DNA of 64,000 bases from Ornithodoros turicata (GCF_037126465.1 NC_088201.1:127038665-127102664); one strand, 5' to 3'. Numbered from the stretch's first letter, positions 51,879-62,900 are shown. Numbers and translations are program-made. The notes: generated by a model not told the origin, from the sequence alone.

Positions 51879-53177
51879 CTAGTGGTGGTGACGCTTCCAA
51901 CATTTGCTCAGCTGCCGGCGGTGGTGACGTAGCCGGTACAGCTTCTGGCGGTGACGCCTCCAGGCTTTGTCCCCCTTCTTCGATGACAGGCCTTGATTGC
52001 TCCATGAAGTTAAACAGTCCTCGGCGTTACTGCTTACGATCACTACATCATTGTCACCACTGACGGGACTGACTGGTCCCACCAGGTCGTGATTCGTCTC
52101 CGCTTCCACTTTACACGGGAACGTGCTCTCATCAAAAACGACGTCTCGTCCCAAAAATACTTCATCGTTTCTCCAATTCCACAGTTTGTAGCCCTTAACT
52201 CCTTCGGGATAACCCACGAGCACGCACTCCACTGCCTTTGGATCCAGCTTCGTTCGCCTACTGCGTGGTTTGCTTTGTACGGCCCAGGCTCTGCAGCTGT
52301 AGACTCTGAGGTGGTCGATGCTAGCTTTCCTTCCGAACCATAGAGCCTCTGTCACGAGAGAGTCGATTGCTTTTGATGGGCACTTGTTCCGAACGTGAGT
52401 AGCTGTGACGATCGCGTCCGCCCAGAGTGCTTTCGGGAGTCCCGACTCGATCAGAAAACATCGCGTCATGTCGAGTAGTGTTTGGTTCATTCGTTCCGCT
52501 ACTCCGTTTTGTTGTCGCGTCCCAGGTACCGTTAGTTGTCGTCGAATCCCATACTTGACCAAATACTGCCGGAACTCCTTTCCTGTGTACTCTCCTCCAT
52601 TGTCACTTCTAAGGATCTGGATGGTCGCGTTGTGGAGATGTTCAACCATTCCCCTGTATTCGTCAAACTTCTTAAGCATTTCCCCGTTTGTTTTCATCGG
52701 GTACACAACGGTGTACCTCGAGTAGTCGTCGATGAATGTGACAAAACGGTTTGATCCTCCTTTTGATGTGGGTGTGACGCTCCCGACATCTGAATGGATC
52801 ACCTCCAACGGTCTTGTGGCTCGCGTCGATGCATCAGCAGCTGGAAGACTCTTCCTCTTGAGCTTGCCTTGCATGCACGTTGAGCACCTCTCCTCCTCAA
52901 TGTCAGTTCCCTCCGGACATAGCTGATGCACAGCGCTCTGGTGGAGGTGTCCTAGACGCCGATGCCATAGACCGCTTGTCGCATGCGTTCCTTTCGACAG
53001 TCTCGCTGAAGGAAGGAAGTCTTCGTCCACAATATATAACCTCCTCGTACGCCTGGTCAACAGGACCAATTCGTTGTCTTTTCCTCTCACTTCCGGTTTT
53101 CCATCACCGAAAGTGACTTTAACTCCTAACTCTTCAATTCTTCCGACGGACAGAAGGTTACCATCCAAATCTGGCAC
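51879..53177 (-). pseudogene. copia integrase
   Basis: GLWHRRLGHLHQSAVHQLCP with CSTCMQGK is the HHCC finger. VIHSDVGSVTP, LRSDNGGEYTGKEF and GVAERMNQTL are the D, D, E core. LWFGRKASIDHLRVYSCRAW and DEVFLGRDVVFDEST follow. The frame runs 432 codons without a stop and ends in a shifted proline-poor tail before RT. The part from 52000 leftward seems to be read in the wrong phase, so one more indel separates integrase from RT. Confidence 0.9.
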
Positions 53178-53216
53178 ATATAGCGCATCTTTGAGCTTGA
53201 TTAAGGTTCCGCCGTG

Positions 53217-53510
53217 TTATTCCGGAAGTGGGCAGTTGATGTATCCTTTTCCGAGAACTTGCATGATCTCCTTATTTGCCGCTTCTACGGCTGACGTGCA
53301 TGGCGAAAAGCTATCAAACTTCGCTCTCTCCGACGTCATGTGGTCCGTAGCACCGCTATCTAAGTGCCAAACAGAACTTCTGTATGTCCTCGTGCGTGCC
53401 GCAGAGAGTGCCACGTAAGTCATCTTCGCGTAGCCTGTTCCGTCCTGCGGACGTGACCGGCTTCCATTTTCAGCATCATCCGCGTCACCAAACTTCCCAC
53501 ATGCGTAGCA
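53217..53510 (-). pseudogene. copia protease and gag end
   Basis: SSVWHLDSGATDHMT holds the DSG catalytic triad, with AVEAANKEIMQVLGKGYI downstream, then a stop (TAA-type break near 53217) before integrase. Upstream, CYACGKFGDADDAEN is the gag zinc knuckle, where His and the last Cys of CCHC have changed. The hAT-like insertion starts in the knuckle at 53512. Confidence 0.85.
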
Positions 53511-53511
53511 C

Positions 53512-54543
53512 CAGGGTGTCGAACCGAAACGATTTTCGTTCCGGTTTTCGTTCCGGTTACATCATAAACGTTCCGGTACCGGTTGTGCTCCGGAGCAAAA
53601 AAATAACGGTTCATACCGGTTTTTAACCGGTTCCGCTTCTACTGGGAATATTCATCCCCACAAAAAAAAAAAATCAATGTTACAAAATGTAAACCCGTTT
53701 ATTCCGCATACATGGTATTTAATATTAATAGACAGCTGTGAAATTGGTAGCTCCTGATTCCTGTAGGTTACTGTCTGTTCAAATGGGCTTTCTCCTTTCT
53801 TGAAGCACATGCTACAAACGGACTTGTTTGTCGTGATGTCACGCGTAGAGTACTTGCTTGCTGGATTGGAGCGATCGCGTCCGATCCGAACGTCTGTTGC
53901 TACTGTCTAGCCAGCAAGCACCACCGCACGAGTAGGACGCAAATCGAGAAACACCTTTACTCACAAACGCGCTCGACGGCTCCGTTTTATTTTCTTCGTG
54001 TCCTGTCCACAAAAGAGTTGCCACTTCGCACGGGCTTGCCCTCGCGTATACGTAAACGTATTCAACTTAGCTGCTCTTCAACAAGGGACGCGTTGCGCGA
54101 CATTACCGATAAAGAAGCCGTTATGCAGCCCCCTTGGGTCGCTGTTTAGTTGAAGAGAGTTTGCGGGGATCAAATTAAAACGAACACTACGGCGCATTGC
54201 TAGAGAGTCACATGTACCTCTAAGTCTGTGTGCGTGCGCGAACGATAAACCATTACAAAGGGAGCCTAAGGATCATATTATACCGACATACATTCCACCG
54301 TAACCGTAACCCTCGTATAGTATCCATGACATGACTTCAGAGCACACGACGTCTGTTTCAGTCGCCTATCCGTAGTCCAAACCGGTGAAGTTTTTTCTTG
54401 GACCGAAAACCGTTAAATATATTTTTCGGTTTCCCTCCTGAGCGAAAAAAACGTATACGGTTTCGATTCCGTTCCGGTTCGCACCAAAATAGCGGTTTTT
54501 TTTCGGTTTTCGATTCCGGTTTTCGGTTCGCTCCGACACCCTC
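53512..54543. mobile_element. hAT-like non-autonomous transposon in copia gag
   Basis: Ends CAGGGTGTCGAACCGAAACG and the inverse GTTCGCTCCGACACCCTC, flanked by 8-bp copies CGTAGCAC (53504-53511) and TGTAGCAC (54544-54551). 8-bp duplications and CAGGG ends are hAT features. The sub-terminal parts are rich in CGGTTTTCGGTTCCGGTT-like words. The 1032-bp body has no transposase. Gag coding is continuous if the element and one duplication copy are ignored. Confidence 0.85.
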
Positions 54544-54551
54544 TGTAGCAC

Positions 54552-55371
54552 CTTACGCGTCGTCTCGGCAGGTCGCAGCCCAATTTCGCTCCCGGTTTTC
54601 CGCTACGTCTCTTGTCCCACGCCTTCTCCTCTGGAGTTTTGCCACGCTTGTTGAACTTTTCCTTAGTTACTAGGGCCTTTGCTTCGCCGTCGGTGCCTGT
54701 CATATTTTCTGGATCTCGCCTCTGCTTTCGCTTCTCCTCGACCAAGAGCCTTGCTTTGACTTCTTTTGTTGTGAGCGTTGCCTCGTCTTGCTCAAGCTTC
54801 AGGATAAGCGGCTCATACGCCTCCGGCAACCCCATCAACATCACCAAGGCGACTTCTTTGTCGGTGAATTCGTAACCCCCGTTGGATAATTTCCGATGCA
54901 GATCCATCAATCTGCTCAGGTAGTCCTTCATAGGTTCTTCTTCACATCGACGAAGTCTCGGAGTAGCTGAAGGATATGTAGCAGACCGTACTTCGTATGG
55001 ATCTCGCGTAGGATATTCCACGCATCGCTTGCAGTGGTACAGGTATCGATGTCGTCAAGTTAATTGTCCTCGACCACCAGGAAGAAAAACGTAAGGGCTT
55101 TATCGTTAATCTTCTTCTCTTCATTCGTCAAGGGTGCTCCTTGGTATCCGGGTTCAACTGCCTCCCAACAGTTCTTCTGCACCATTGCAGCTTTTGGTCG
55201 GATCGACCAGGCATGATAGTTTTCTGACATCAGCTTCGGAATTCGGAGTTCGTCTGACAAAGCCATATCGCTGTAGCTTAGCTCCTCATCTGCGGTGTGC
55301 GCTTGTCCAGTGGTATACGTCGTCGTCTCACTTCGTCGCACTGCCAGATGTGTTCTAGACGTCAACTTCAA
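54552..55371 (-). pseudogene. copia gag, N-terminal and middle part
   Basis: From 55371: SDMALSDELRIPKLMSENYH and AWSIRPKAAMVQKNCWEAVE are the conserved copia gag start. A stop at 55060 and a shift to the frame at 55021 follow. EEPMKDYLSRLMDLHRKLSN, EVALVMLMGLPEAYEPLILK and LLVEEKRKQRR continue the capsid-like domain up to the knuckle (RRRVRCY) at 54552. Gag forms the particle that encloses element RNA. At least one frameshift near 55030 breaks it. Confidence 0.88.
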
Positions 55372-55479
55372 TGTGCCGGGTCAATGCACAGCTCCTATTG
55401 CTGTCCGACGTGTTCTGGGCACCCACGTAGAAGTACGCCTGGTCAGTGGAAGGCTCCGTTGTCTCACTGTCCAGCGTGC

Positions 55480-55494
55480 ACTGGGCCCATAACC
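55480..55494 (-). promoter_or_regulatory. copia primer-binding site (half of initiator Met tRNA)
   Basis: Directly inside the 5' LTR the element strand reads GGTTATGGGCCCAGTGC. The complement CTGGGCCCATAACC is the anticodon-loop region of eukaryotic initiator methionine tRNA. Drosophila copia is primed by an internally cleaved initiator tRNA at this same region, so this element probably uses the same half-tRNA priming. Confidence 0.8.
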
Positions 55495-55677
55495 TGTTGG
55501 GTAGGGTGCCGGGAGCAGAGAAGAGCAGCCAGTACTGTTCGATCGAGAACTAACGGTTTTAATAAACGTGCCAACGCGTGTGGCTCAAGGCGCGCGGTGT
55601 CAGGCCAAACAGCCAACAAAAACGAAACCAACTGTCCAACAAACTTCTGTCGACACGTTGTCCGAATATACTTGACA
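55495..55677 (-). repeat. copia 5' LTR
   Basis: Runs TGTTGGGTAGGGTGCCGGGA to CGAATATACTTGACA, close to the 3' LTR with scattered differences and small indels. The divergence shows that the insertion is not brand new. Confidence 0.9.
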
Positions 55678-55935
55678 CTCTCCGCCTCAGAATCCCCCTG
55701 TGACGCCACCCCCTGATATGGAGGGTGTCGAAGATGGGAAGGACCCTTTCGCTCTTGTCACATACCACAAGAATAGAGCAAAGGGGATACCAGTTGTTTT
55801 CAAGCCCCTTCGGGAAAATCTGTCATTCTGGAAGGTGAATCCCAACACTGTGGCCAAAAAGATATGTTCTGCAGCCCAACAGGAAATCCTGAGCCACCGT
55901 TTTAATCGTGACGGAAGCATATGTGTGTGTGTGTG
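55678..55935 (+). pseudogene. LINE ORF1 N-terminal part (right of copia)
   Basis: The frame DGKDPFALVTYHKNRAKGIP with FWKVNPNTVAKKICSAAQQE and HRFNRDGSI continues the ORF1 frame from before 50055. It then reads into a TG microsatellite (55920-55950), where similarity ends. Blocks of this type (FWKVNPN) are, as I recall, found in tick LINE proteins. The function is inferred from position. Confidence 0.55.
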
Positions 55936-55950
55936 TCTGTGTGTGTGTAA

Positions 55951-56103
55951 CTTCTGAAGGAGCAGTGCAAGCCTGATGGGCCTTAAAGGGACCGAAAAAT
56001 GAAAAATAACCTCCATATTTTTGCCCACTGTCGTGCACAACATCATTGTTTGATAAGACACAGAATGCATTACTTCTCAATTCGCCATATTTTTTACGTA
56101 TAA
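55951..56103. other. unassigned, after (TG)n microsatellite
   Basis: Short AT-rich spacer between the LINE fragment and a Ty3 LTR. No feature. Confidence 0.4.
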
Positions 56104-56700
56104 TGTTAGCGCGAAGGAAGCAGATACGTGTTCACGGGTCAGTGACTAGTTTATTCTGCGGCAAGGGGCAGGCGCGCGGGGCGCGTTGCTCATCATCTTC
56201 CGTAGCTCCTCATCATCTTCACAACATCACCCCCCTCCTTCGGAAGGGGTGGGTAAGGGAGTGGGTGGTCGAACAAACGGTTTCATGCGGAGTACGTGCA
56301 CGACTTCCGTTCCCCGGAAGCGGCGGTCCGGCGGTGGGACGAGAGGCGACACTTCATAATTTAGAGCGGAGAGCCTGCGTGTTACCCGGTAGGGTCCAAT
56401 GTATCTCCTGAGGAGTTTCGTAGAGCGGCCGGGGACACGGGTGGGGGTCCAGATGAGGACTTCGTCACCGACATGGTATTCGACAGCTCGGTGGCGGTCA
56501 TCGTAACGAGAACGCTCGTCCTCTTGGGCCGCGAAGGTTCTCAGACGTGCCAACTGTCGAGCTTCCTCGGCATGAGCGACGGCGTCGGAGACCAGAGTGG
56601 GCTGGCCCTCGGGTGGGGGACAAGGTAGCAGAGTGTCCAGGACTGTGGTGGGTTCCCATTTTGGCCCTCGTGTACCCAGTCTGTGAAACGCAAACAAAAA
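56104..56700 (-). mobile_element. Ty3/gypsy fragment: integrase tail and one LTR
   Basis: The LTR at 56104-56229 (TGTTAGCGCGAAGG to CAACATCA) follows a polypurine tract (complement of CCCCCCTCCTTCGG) in element sense. Upstream lies the end of integrase. The 5' part and the other LTR are missing, so this is a truncated copy. Confidence 0.8.
56227..56697 (-). pseudogene. Ty3 integrase C-terminal domain
   Basis: The frame reads HAEEARQLARLRTFAAQEDE, YDDRHRAVEYHVGDEVLIWT and LLRRYIGPYRVTRRLSALNY, the conserved GPYRV...LNYEV tail domain. VVHVLRMKPF follows, ending just before the polypurine tract. The first residues (MFAFHRLGTRG) are not integrase-like, so the break lies near 56680. Confidence 0.85.
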
Positions 56701-58500
56701 AGTCTAACACGATATGCTTTTGTAATGAAGATCACTGATGATGAGTAAAGAGAATATACGAGTTCAAGTTTATTCAATATTTTATATCATTCATTATATT
56801 ATTCAACATTTTATGTCAAGTTTATACAACATCAAGTATATTCAAGTTCAAGATTTATTTCTTGCACTTATGCGTTTCAGGATACAATGAACGTGCAGGG
56901 AGGTCGCAAAAGACTACATTTATTGTTTTTTGACCTTGCTACAATGGGAATATATATTTTAGGAATGACAATGGTCAGGTACGCTCTCTAAATTTGTAGC
57001 ACTCAATTTTAGGTTGGAATGAGCAATGAATAGCAACTTCCCCACTGATATTTTCTCATATATGCTAAATTTTAAATTTAATGTGATCGAATATGTGATA
57101 ATATAATAATATATAAGAATATAATATGTGATAAATGAATGTGATCAACAGTAGATGTAAACAACATGAGTAGCCAGAGAAGTGCATTCTCAATAAATAA
57201 TTGTCTTCTTATAGCGTATATGTGCATGCCTATTAACTGAAACAATTATCACAGTTCCCTGACAAGTTTTAATTTCTGAGAGTGTACTGTAGAAGCTGCT
57301 TAGATCTACAACAGTTCATACAAGGTATTATATACTGTGAATGCCTTTAAAAATCCCATGTGACGCATATCCCTTTACTTTCTGGAGGTGCTGTGGTAGT
57401 CAAAGTTTGCGGGCGTTACGCAGGTTCTGCACCCATTTCTTGAGTATGTCGAGGCAGCTGTGAAGTAACCTGCATTGATGATGATTATTCCAACTTTTAT
57501 GGTGCATCGACAACAAAGGAAATAATACATCAGAACATCGGTTTTGGTGCAACCAGTTAAAAATGAAATATGTTGTTTAATAAATGCATTGGACAAATGT
57601 TAAAACATCAATTTAAAACATGGTTTACCATCCCTGTATCTTCTAATAATTAAAAAGATTAAAAACTATTCTAAAAAGAATATGGGGAACTCTTCTAAAA
57701 AGAATTATAATCTCTAATTATTATATTGCTGGGTTAAGGAGCCTAAAGTGTAAGGTGTGTTTCTGATGTGAACATGTAAGAAAATATGCAAAACTGAGAG
57801 AGGCTAACCACAGTGCGTGCACTGAGGTTGTTCCTTCCTGTAAAGTAGAAACCAATGGATGAGGAACGTGATACTTACACCCAGCCGTATCACAGTGCAC
57901 AGATTATTCACTGGGCAGCCCTCATGACGAAACCTGTATTGAGAGACCACGTTTGCCTTAAAACTGCTACAAATAGCACGACACGCTACAAATTATTACT
58001 ATCGTAACAAGCTGACGATACAGCTCAGACACAAAGGCGTTATTCAAGTCGCGCCACACCACCGTTACGTAGGATTCTTTGTCACAAATCAAACCAAGGC
58101 ACAAAACAACACCAATACATGAAAAAATGTGACAATCGTGGTCTTATTATGACGTAATACCGAACTTGTGCGCGAAGGTAATTCAAAGAAATGAATGTGG
58201 CACTTGCTTCCGCAGAGAACACCGTGTACCATTCTAGCAATGCATGCAAAAAAGCGCTCGAGTGTTCGCAAATATATTGATGACAACACTGCCTGTGTAG
58301 TGTAACATGTTCTTTCAAGCATATTATGCACTCAAACTGTATTTGCCGGCGGGTACAATGCAAGTGTGCTCGATTGAACGTCGGCAGAGCGATCAAGCAA
58401 CCTGCATCCAGTGCTCGTTTTGGGCAAAAAAACACTTCATAATGGTCAAATAAATGTACAGAATGGACGCCTATTTATTCCTTGATGAAGAGTGACTCAC
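56701..58500. other. no gene recognised
   Basis: AT-rich. At 57380-57470 the minus strand, after an ATCAATGCAG acceptor-like site, has frames such as LLHSCLDILKKWVQNLRNAR and a phase-matched short alternative that could serve as a last exon for the 58501 candidate. Nothing is certain. Other open frames (58082-58435) show no domain. Confidence 0.35.
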
Positions 58501-58569
58501 CTGTATAAGTTTAGGCCCTGTAATCTTGCCAGTACGGTTGGTACGACCGTAATTGCAAGAGGTTGCCAT
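58501..58569 (-). CDS. candidate first coding exon, unknown gene
   Basis: The minus strand reads ATG at 58569 and MATSCNYGRTNRTGKITGPK then LIQ, ending CAG|GTGAGTCAC, a consensus donor, in phase 0. The upstream side (58570-58690) is CpG-rich, like a promoter. It lies head-to-head with THAP copy B, about 120 bases from that copy's left edge. No similar protein recognised. Downstream exons would lie in 56.7-58.5 kb or beyond. Confidence 0.35.
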
Positions 58570-58687
58570 GATCGCTGCGGCGGCAGTTGTGGGCACCGTA
58601 AGACGGCGGCCGGTTTCTTCACGCTCGCGCTCCCTATCTGCGATCCAGCCTTTTACAATCGAGATCAGTGCTGCCAACGAACGGTGA

Positions 58688-60700
58688 AAAAGAGAAACTT
58701 GGGTTTCGCCAGTTTCCGGTCCAGGGCTCCCACGGATAGGTCAATCCTTACCACGTGAGAGCTAATTTTATAGCGAACAAAGTTGACGCACAGGATCTTA
58801 CAGCTAAACGACATTTTAAAAATGACGCTCACTTTCATAGTTTCTACGTTAATAAAGCATTCAGCTACTTCGCCGCTACGAGCTACGGTCCACCGCGACA
58901 TCAGCAAGGCCGCCTGTGTTATCGCGTTTATTGTTTACGTCGTGGGTGGTCCTGTTGGTCGCGCGAAGCAGAAAGTGGTAGTGAATGACATGTTCGTGGC
59001 TGCTGTGCCACGTATTCCAGATACCTAGATATGCCTGGTGTAGTTTTGGTGCTCGGGGATGCAAAAATCATGTTTGTTCATCTTCGTTTTCTGCCACAAG
59101 ATTCTACAAGAGAGTGCGCGAAACCGAATGTGGTTCGAAACACTCGCCTATTAGATGCAGCGATCGTGTCGTGTGTGCTGAGGTCAGTTTGCTGGCGATG
59201 ACTACGAGGAAGATGCCGTAGACAGAGAATTGCGAAGGCGTCCGAAGCAAACTGCCGTTCAGTAACCAGTGATTTTGCTTCACCGAGGTGACGAGTTCAA
59301 CACAACTCTTAGGTATGTACAGGCGTCACACATGTATAAATTATTATATAGCGATGACGTATTCCATTTAACTTATGTTATCCTACTTGTCCCGTACTCA
59401 ACATTGTAAACATCAACAAATTTAATTTTAGGGGCCTTCCAGTGTTGAAGTGGAGCCAGACTGCTTCGTGTTGTGTGATCCAGGCACTCAAGTTGACATG
59501 ACCGAAATAGCTGAAAGCAGGTATGCAAAGTCCAGAGATGAAAGCAGTAGATTTGTTAGGTGTTGCAGACTTTGTGACATTTATGGAGTCTTTGGACAGG
59601 TTCAGAACATTAGCACGACGTCAACAGTAGGAGAAGAAACCGAGGAGAACTACTAGCTTGTTTGAAGGGTAGAAGAATACTTCCTGTGTGAGGAGGTGTA
59701 GTTACGACTAAGGGACGCTAATTAATTTTCTAGAGATGCATCCTCTACACTTGAATGACCATTGAAACAGTGAAAGTTCATTGTCTTTGAAGCCCCACTA
59801 CAGCAATTGTTCAGTGTGTGTCACTGCTGCAGTGAGCCATGCACGGTTATAACATCATATTGGTCCTAAATTTGCAGAGTTCCACTATCTCGGACGCAAC
59901 CGTCATCCTTTTTTTATTCATTCATTTCTCTTTATTGCTCTTCCGATCCTACCCTCTAAGGAATTAATGTAGTTCTCCATGCATTGCATGGGGACAGCCT
60001 TTCTCTACTCATGCTTTCAGGTTCTTGTTCTGTTGACTAAATCTTCACTTGAGAGTTTGCAGCCATCACGCTGTCTATTGTGTTTGCCCCTATCTATATT
60101 GATGTGCCATAATGGTATAACACATCAACATGCCAACAACCTACCAACAACAACCAAACAACCTTGCCTAGTCCTACTTTTGGATGGAAACTACACGATG
60201 TGGTAACATCCACATATATAAAATTTTAGTCGACGGAGATTTGCTGTTTTTGAACAACCTTTATTGTACTTTTCTTTCGTCTCACTTAGCATGCATGAAG
60301 AAAAGTCCTCATCTTCCTCAAGATGACTGGTCACTGTTGGACCTGCAGCATTATCGTTCCTGTAATCTTTTCACCAACAGAGAATACGAAAAATGCACAA
60401 ATGGTAAAATATAACTAGCTTGTTAAATTCAAAAGGGAAAGACGAAACTATTAATACTTCTCTTGTTTATTTTGTTGCAGGTTTTGCAACTCTATCAAGT
60501 ACGTCAAAACATCAGAGGGCAGGAAGTCCTACTCTCTTTCTTAAATCCCTGGACAATAAAAAAGAAAAATATAGTTTGAGTTGCGACGAAATGCATTTGA
60601 TCTTATATTATATTTCTATTAAATGTTACAAAGCGTTTGTTGCGTGCATTGAAGCAAATTTCATTTTACAGGGCTGTCAAAGTACTTTACATAAGTACAC
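58688..60700 (+). other. duplicated THAP locus, copy B (no P insertion)
   Basis: Colinear with 5567-7347 plus 9932-10135: shared promoter-side block (CTTACCACGTGAG), same exons, 119-bp intron, late acceptor TTTGTTGCAG (60480) and AATAAAAAAGAAAAATATAG. It retains the single site GTCAAAAC at 60507 where copy A has the transposon. Identity is high but not complete, with many small indels. Confidence 0.8.
59030..59656 (+). pseudogene. THAP-domain protein, copy B, frameshifted
   Basis: From ATG 59030 the best reading changes frame: CSFGARGCKNH (first Cys pair), FYKRVRETECGSKHSPIRCS, VVCAE, then in another frame GDDYEEDA, then RRRPKQTAV. This is the order of a THAP finger followed by its AVPSV-type motif. 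A stop follows AVQ. Intron 59313-59431 (AG|GTATGT ... TTTTAG). Exon 2 reads CFVLCDPGTQVDMTEIAESR and CCRLCDIYGVFGQVQNIS to TAG at 59654. A later acceptor at 60480 suggests a 3' UTR exon. It is either a decayed gene or one with more exons than I can resolve. Confidence 0.5.
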
Positions 60701-61569
60701 CTCAATAGACGATTTCAGAAAATGCACCAGCGGCCCGCGCGGCGGCGCACAGTCGCTGTCTGCGCGCTGCATTGTGTGAGAATCAATCCGGCTGGTCGAA
60801 AGGTTGGTTTCGGTTTCTGTCCTGGATGCCGCCATGTACTGCGCAGGCTGACTTCCCACACGGATAACCGCCCTGACAGCAGTCTTTGGCGATACCCTGG
60901 ATTGTATTCCTTCACATGGAGTAAGTATACATGTTCAATACTTGATAGGTAATAAATTAATAGTGGCTGCTGTGCAACGCAGCACTCAACACTCGTACCG
61001 TGGAAGCACATGGCACTCCGTTCAGTGCCTGTGCTTGTTTCGGAAGTGCGTAGCGGTCTGTCGGATGGCCCAGCGATGACCTGAACGTCGGTGTTTATTG
61101 GAGAGTTCTTGCTATGCCAACGGCGTCGGACATCCTACGAACTTCCTATTTCTTATGTACCGAATTTAACGCGACGAAGCCACATAGTTTTTTTTTATTG
61201 GAAGCGTAACGGTTCACGAAGAGAGCTCTAAAAGAAAACTGGAGACTATATTTATACGCTATTGAGTTAGAAACTGGTGCTACTTTCTGTGTAGCGCCTC
61301 TTCGCAACTCAAGCAGCAGAAATGTAGCGCTCGTTTGCTTTTATCGCTGTTTTTGGGAGGCGCAGTGTTTCCAGTAAAGAAGACGCCGTCTATGTCGCAA
61401 AGCTGAACTGTACTGAACTGTTATATAAGGATACCATGTAAGGATACAAGGGGAAACCTCCTGCAACCGTTGCTACCACTTTGCGTTCTTGTTGCTCATG
61501 CATGGCTGGTTTCCTCTTACATTTGATGTGGAACAAAAAGAAATAAAGAAGAAGTCATTCTGTATGGCC
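60701..61569. other. no gene seen
   Basis: Begins with CpG-rich sequence (CGGCCCGCGCGGCGGCGCAC) and includes a GTAAGTATAC donor-like site at 60920. This could be a promoter and first exon of something on the plus strand. No domain recognised. Confidence 0.35.
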
Positions 61570-62826
61570 TACACTCTAAATCGTTTCACACCTTTAAAGG
61601 TGTAAAATAGGTGTATTAACAAAGATCACACCCCTTTCACACCCTACAACTTTGTTTTGGAAGTTCCTGAGGGTGTAACGTCAGTGTACTCCACCCTCAG
61701 GTTAAATATGGTGATACTGTGTCGCCTGGGTGTAGAAAGGGAGTATGTTTGTTTTCGTTCACATGAACAAAAGTAAATATATACAACAACAGGGAACAGG
61801 AAGTTACATTACAACAGTGCATGGCCTGGATTTACAACAAGTCTACCATCTGGTAATGCATGCGGATTTAGAAGGTCTGTTGAGATAGTGCTTAAATTTC
61901 TTAAAACACTTTGCTCCTCATTGCAAGACAGAACAAATACATGATAGTGCTCATCATACTCAACAGTAGTTAATGTTTGTATGAGAAAAATGGTATCAGA
62001 GTTAGTAACATGTATGCCTGCAATCTCAATAAACACGGTTAAGTCCTACTCTGAAGATTCTTTGGCAACAACAGCCAACAACAAATGTGTTATCATTATC
62101 AACTGCACTTTTCACATAGACTATAGATTCTGCTTGAATCTCCTTGGAACCATCAGTAGATGTGGCATTTCTGATGAAGGGCTGCGACCACACATACATT
62201 TGATAAAATTGATGTCTTCTCGCTAATGAAAGGGTTATGTTCTTAAAATGTCGAGTTTTTCCAGCAACATCTTTAAAATGCTGGTGTTTCCCTTCAAAAC
62301 GCGTATAACTATACAGATAGGAAAGGACCAAACATCATGATGAGTCGCGGATAATGAACAACGTAATGCATTTTACAGTAGTTAGATATTTGTGGGTACA
62401 ACACTGCAAAGCCTTGAAGAAACGAATAAATGCAGCATTCTAAGTAATGAACATGCATATGGGGGAGGTGCCTGCTCATGAGAAGGTCTACAGTTTCACG
62501 AAAAGCTATATACAGCTGCCATGCTTCATTGCCATGCACAGCTGCCACGCCATACATGATTGTCTGTATGTCGGCTGTGCATGTTTACACACATATTTAA
62601 TCACCTTGATGTGCGTGCATATATGGACCTCAATGTGATTATAGGCAATATGCTGGTAACTGTGAATACACAGTTACCAGCTTATTTCCACAAACCCAGC
62701 AGTTTTATTCGGCGTTACTCCCTTTACACCCCAATTGCCATGAGGGTGTTAAAATACACCTTAAAAGGTGTGCGCCATGAACATTTTGATTTACACCCTT
62801 TAAGGTGTAAAACGATTTAGAGTGTA
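61570..62826 (-). mobile_element. CACTA-like DNA transposon with coding remnants
   Basis: Ends TACACTCTAAATCGTTTCAC and the inverse GTAAAACGATTTAGAGTGTA, with inner repeats of CACCTTTAAAGGTGTAAAAT at both ends. Flanks are TA only. Related ends occur at 1600-3661. The minus strand encodes a protein resembling those commonly found in animal CACTA-type or related elements. The superfamily assignment is an inference from CACT ends and the coding remnant. Confidence 0.6.
61809..62557 (-). pseudogene. transposon-associated protein, broken in 3 frames
   Basis: Reading leftward: AWQLYIAFRETVDLLMSRHL, HYVVHYPRLIMMFGPFLSVW, then MRFEGKHQHFKDVAGKTRHF with KNITLSLARRHQ in another frame, then HVTNSDTIFLIQTLTTVEYD and LPDGRLVVNPGHALL. 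This is the HYPR...GP...W.MRFE.KH.YFK...NFKNI..TLA.RHQ family seen in many invertebrate transposon proteins. Its activity is not known to me. Frameshifts divide it near 62310 and 62030. Confidence 0.65.
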
Positions 62827-62900
62827 GTGGTAACATAGGTTGCGTTCTGAAGCATAGGTTCGCGAGTTCCAATCCTGGCGTGAGAATTGTTACGAATTTT
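62827..62900 (+). mobile_element. possible tRNA-like SINE head
   Basis: GTAGTGGTAACATAGG resembles an A box and GCGAGTTCCAATCCTGG a B box about 40 bases later. It sits directly at the right end of the CACTA-like element. Short and diverged. Confidence 0.3.

Larger units (their letters stand above)
50056..55677 (-). mobile_element. copia (Ty1/copia) retrotransposon, near full length
   Basis: Both LTRs (188 and 183 bp, TG...CA), polypurine tract, primer site, gag, protease, integrase, reverse transcriptase and RNase H in copia order. It is interrupted in gag by a hAT-like element. Flanking CCCTC/CTCTC may be a 5-bp duplication with one change. It lies within a LINE ORF1. Without the 1.03-kb hAT the element is about 4.6 kb. 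A few frameshifts or stops remain in gag and between integrase and RT. Confidence 0.92.
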
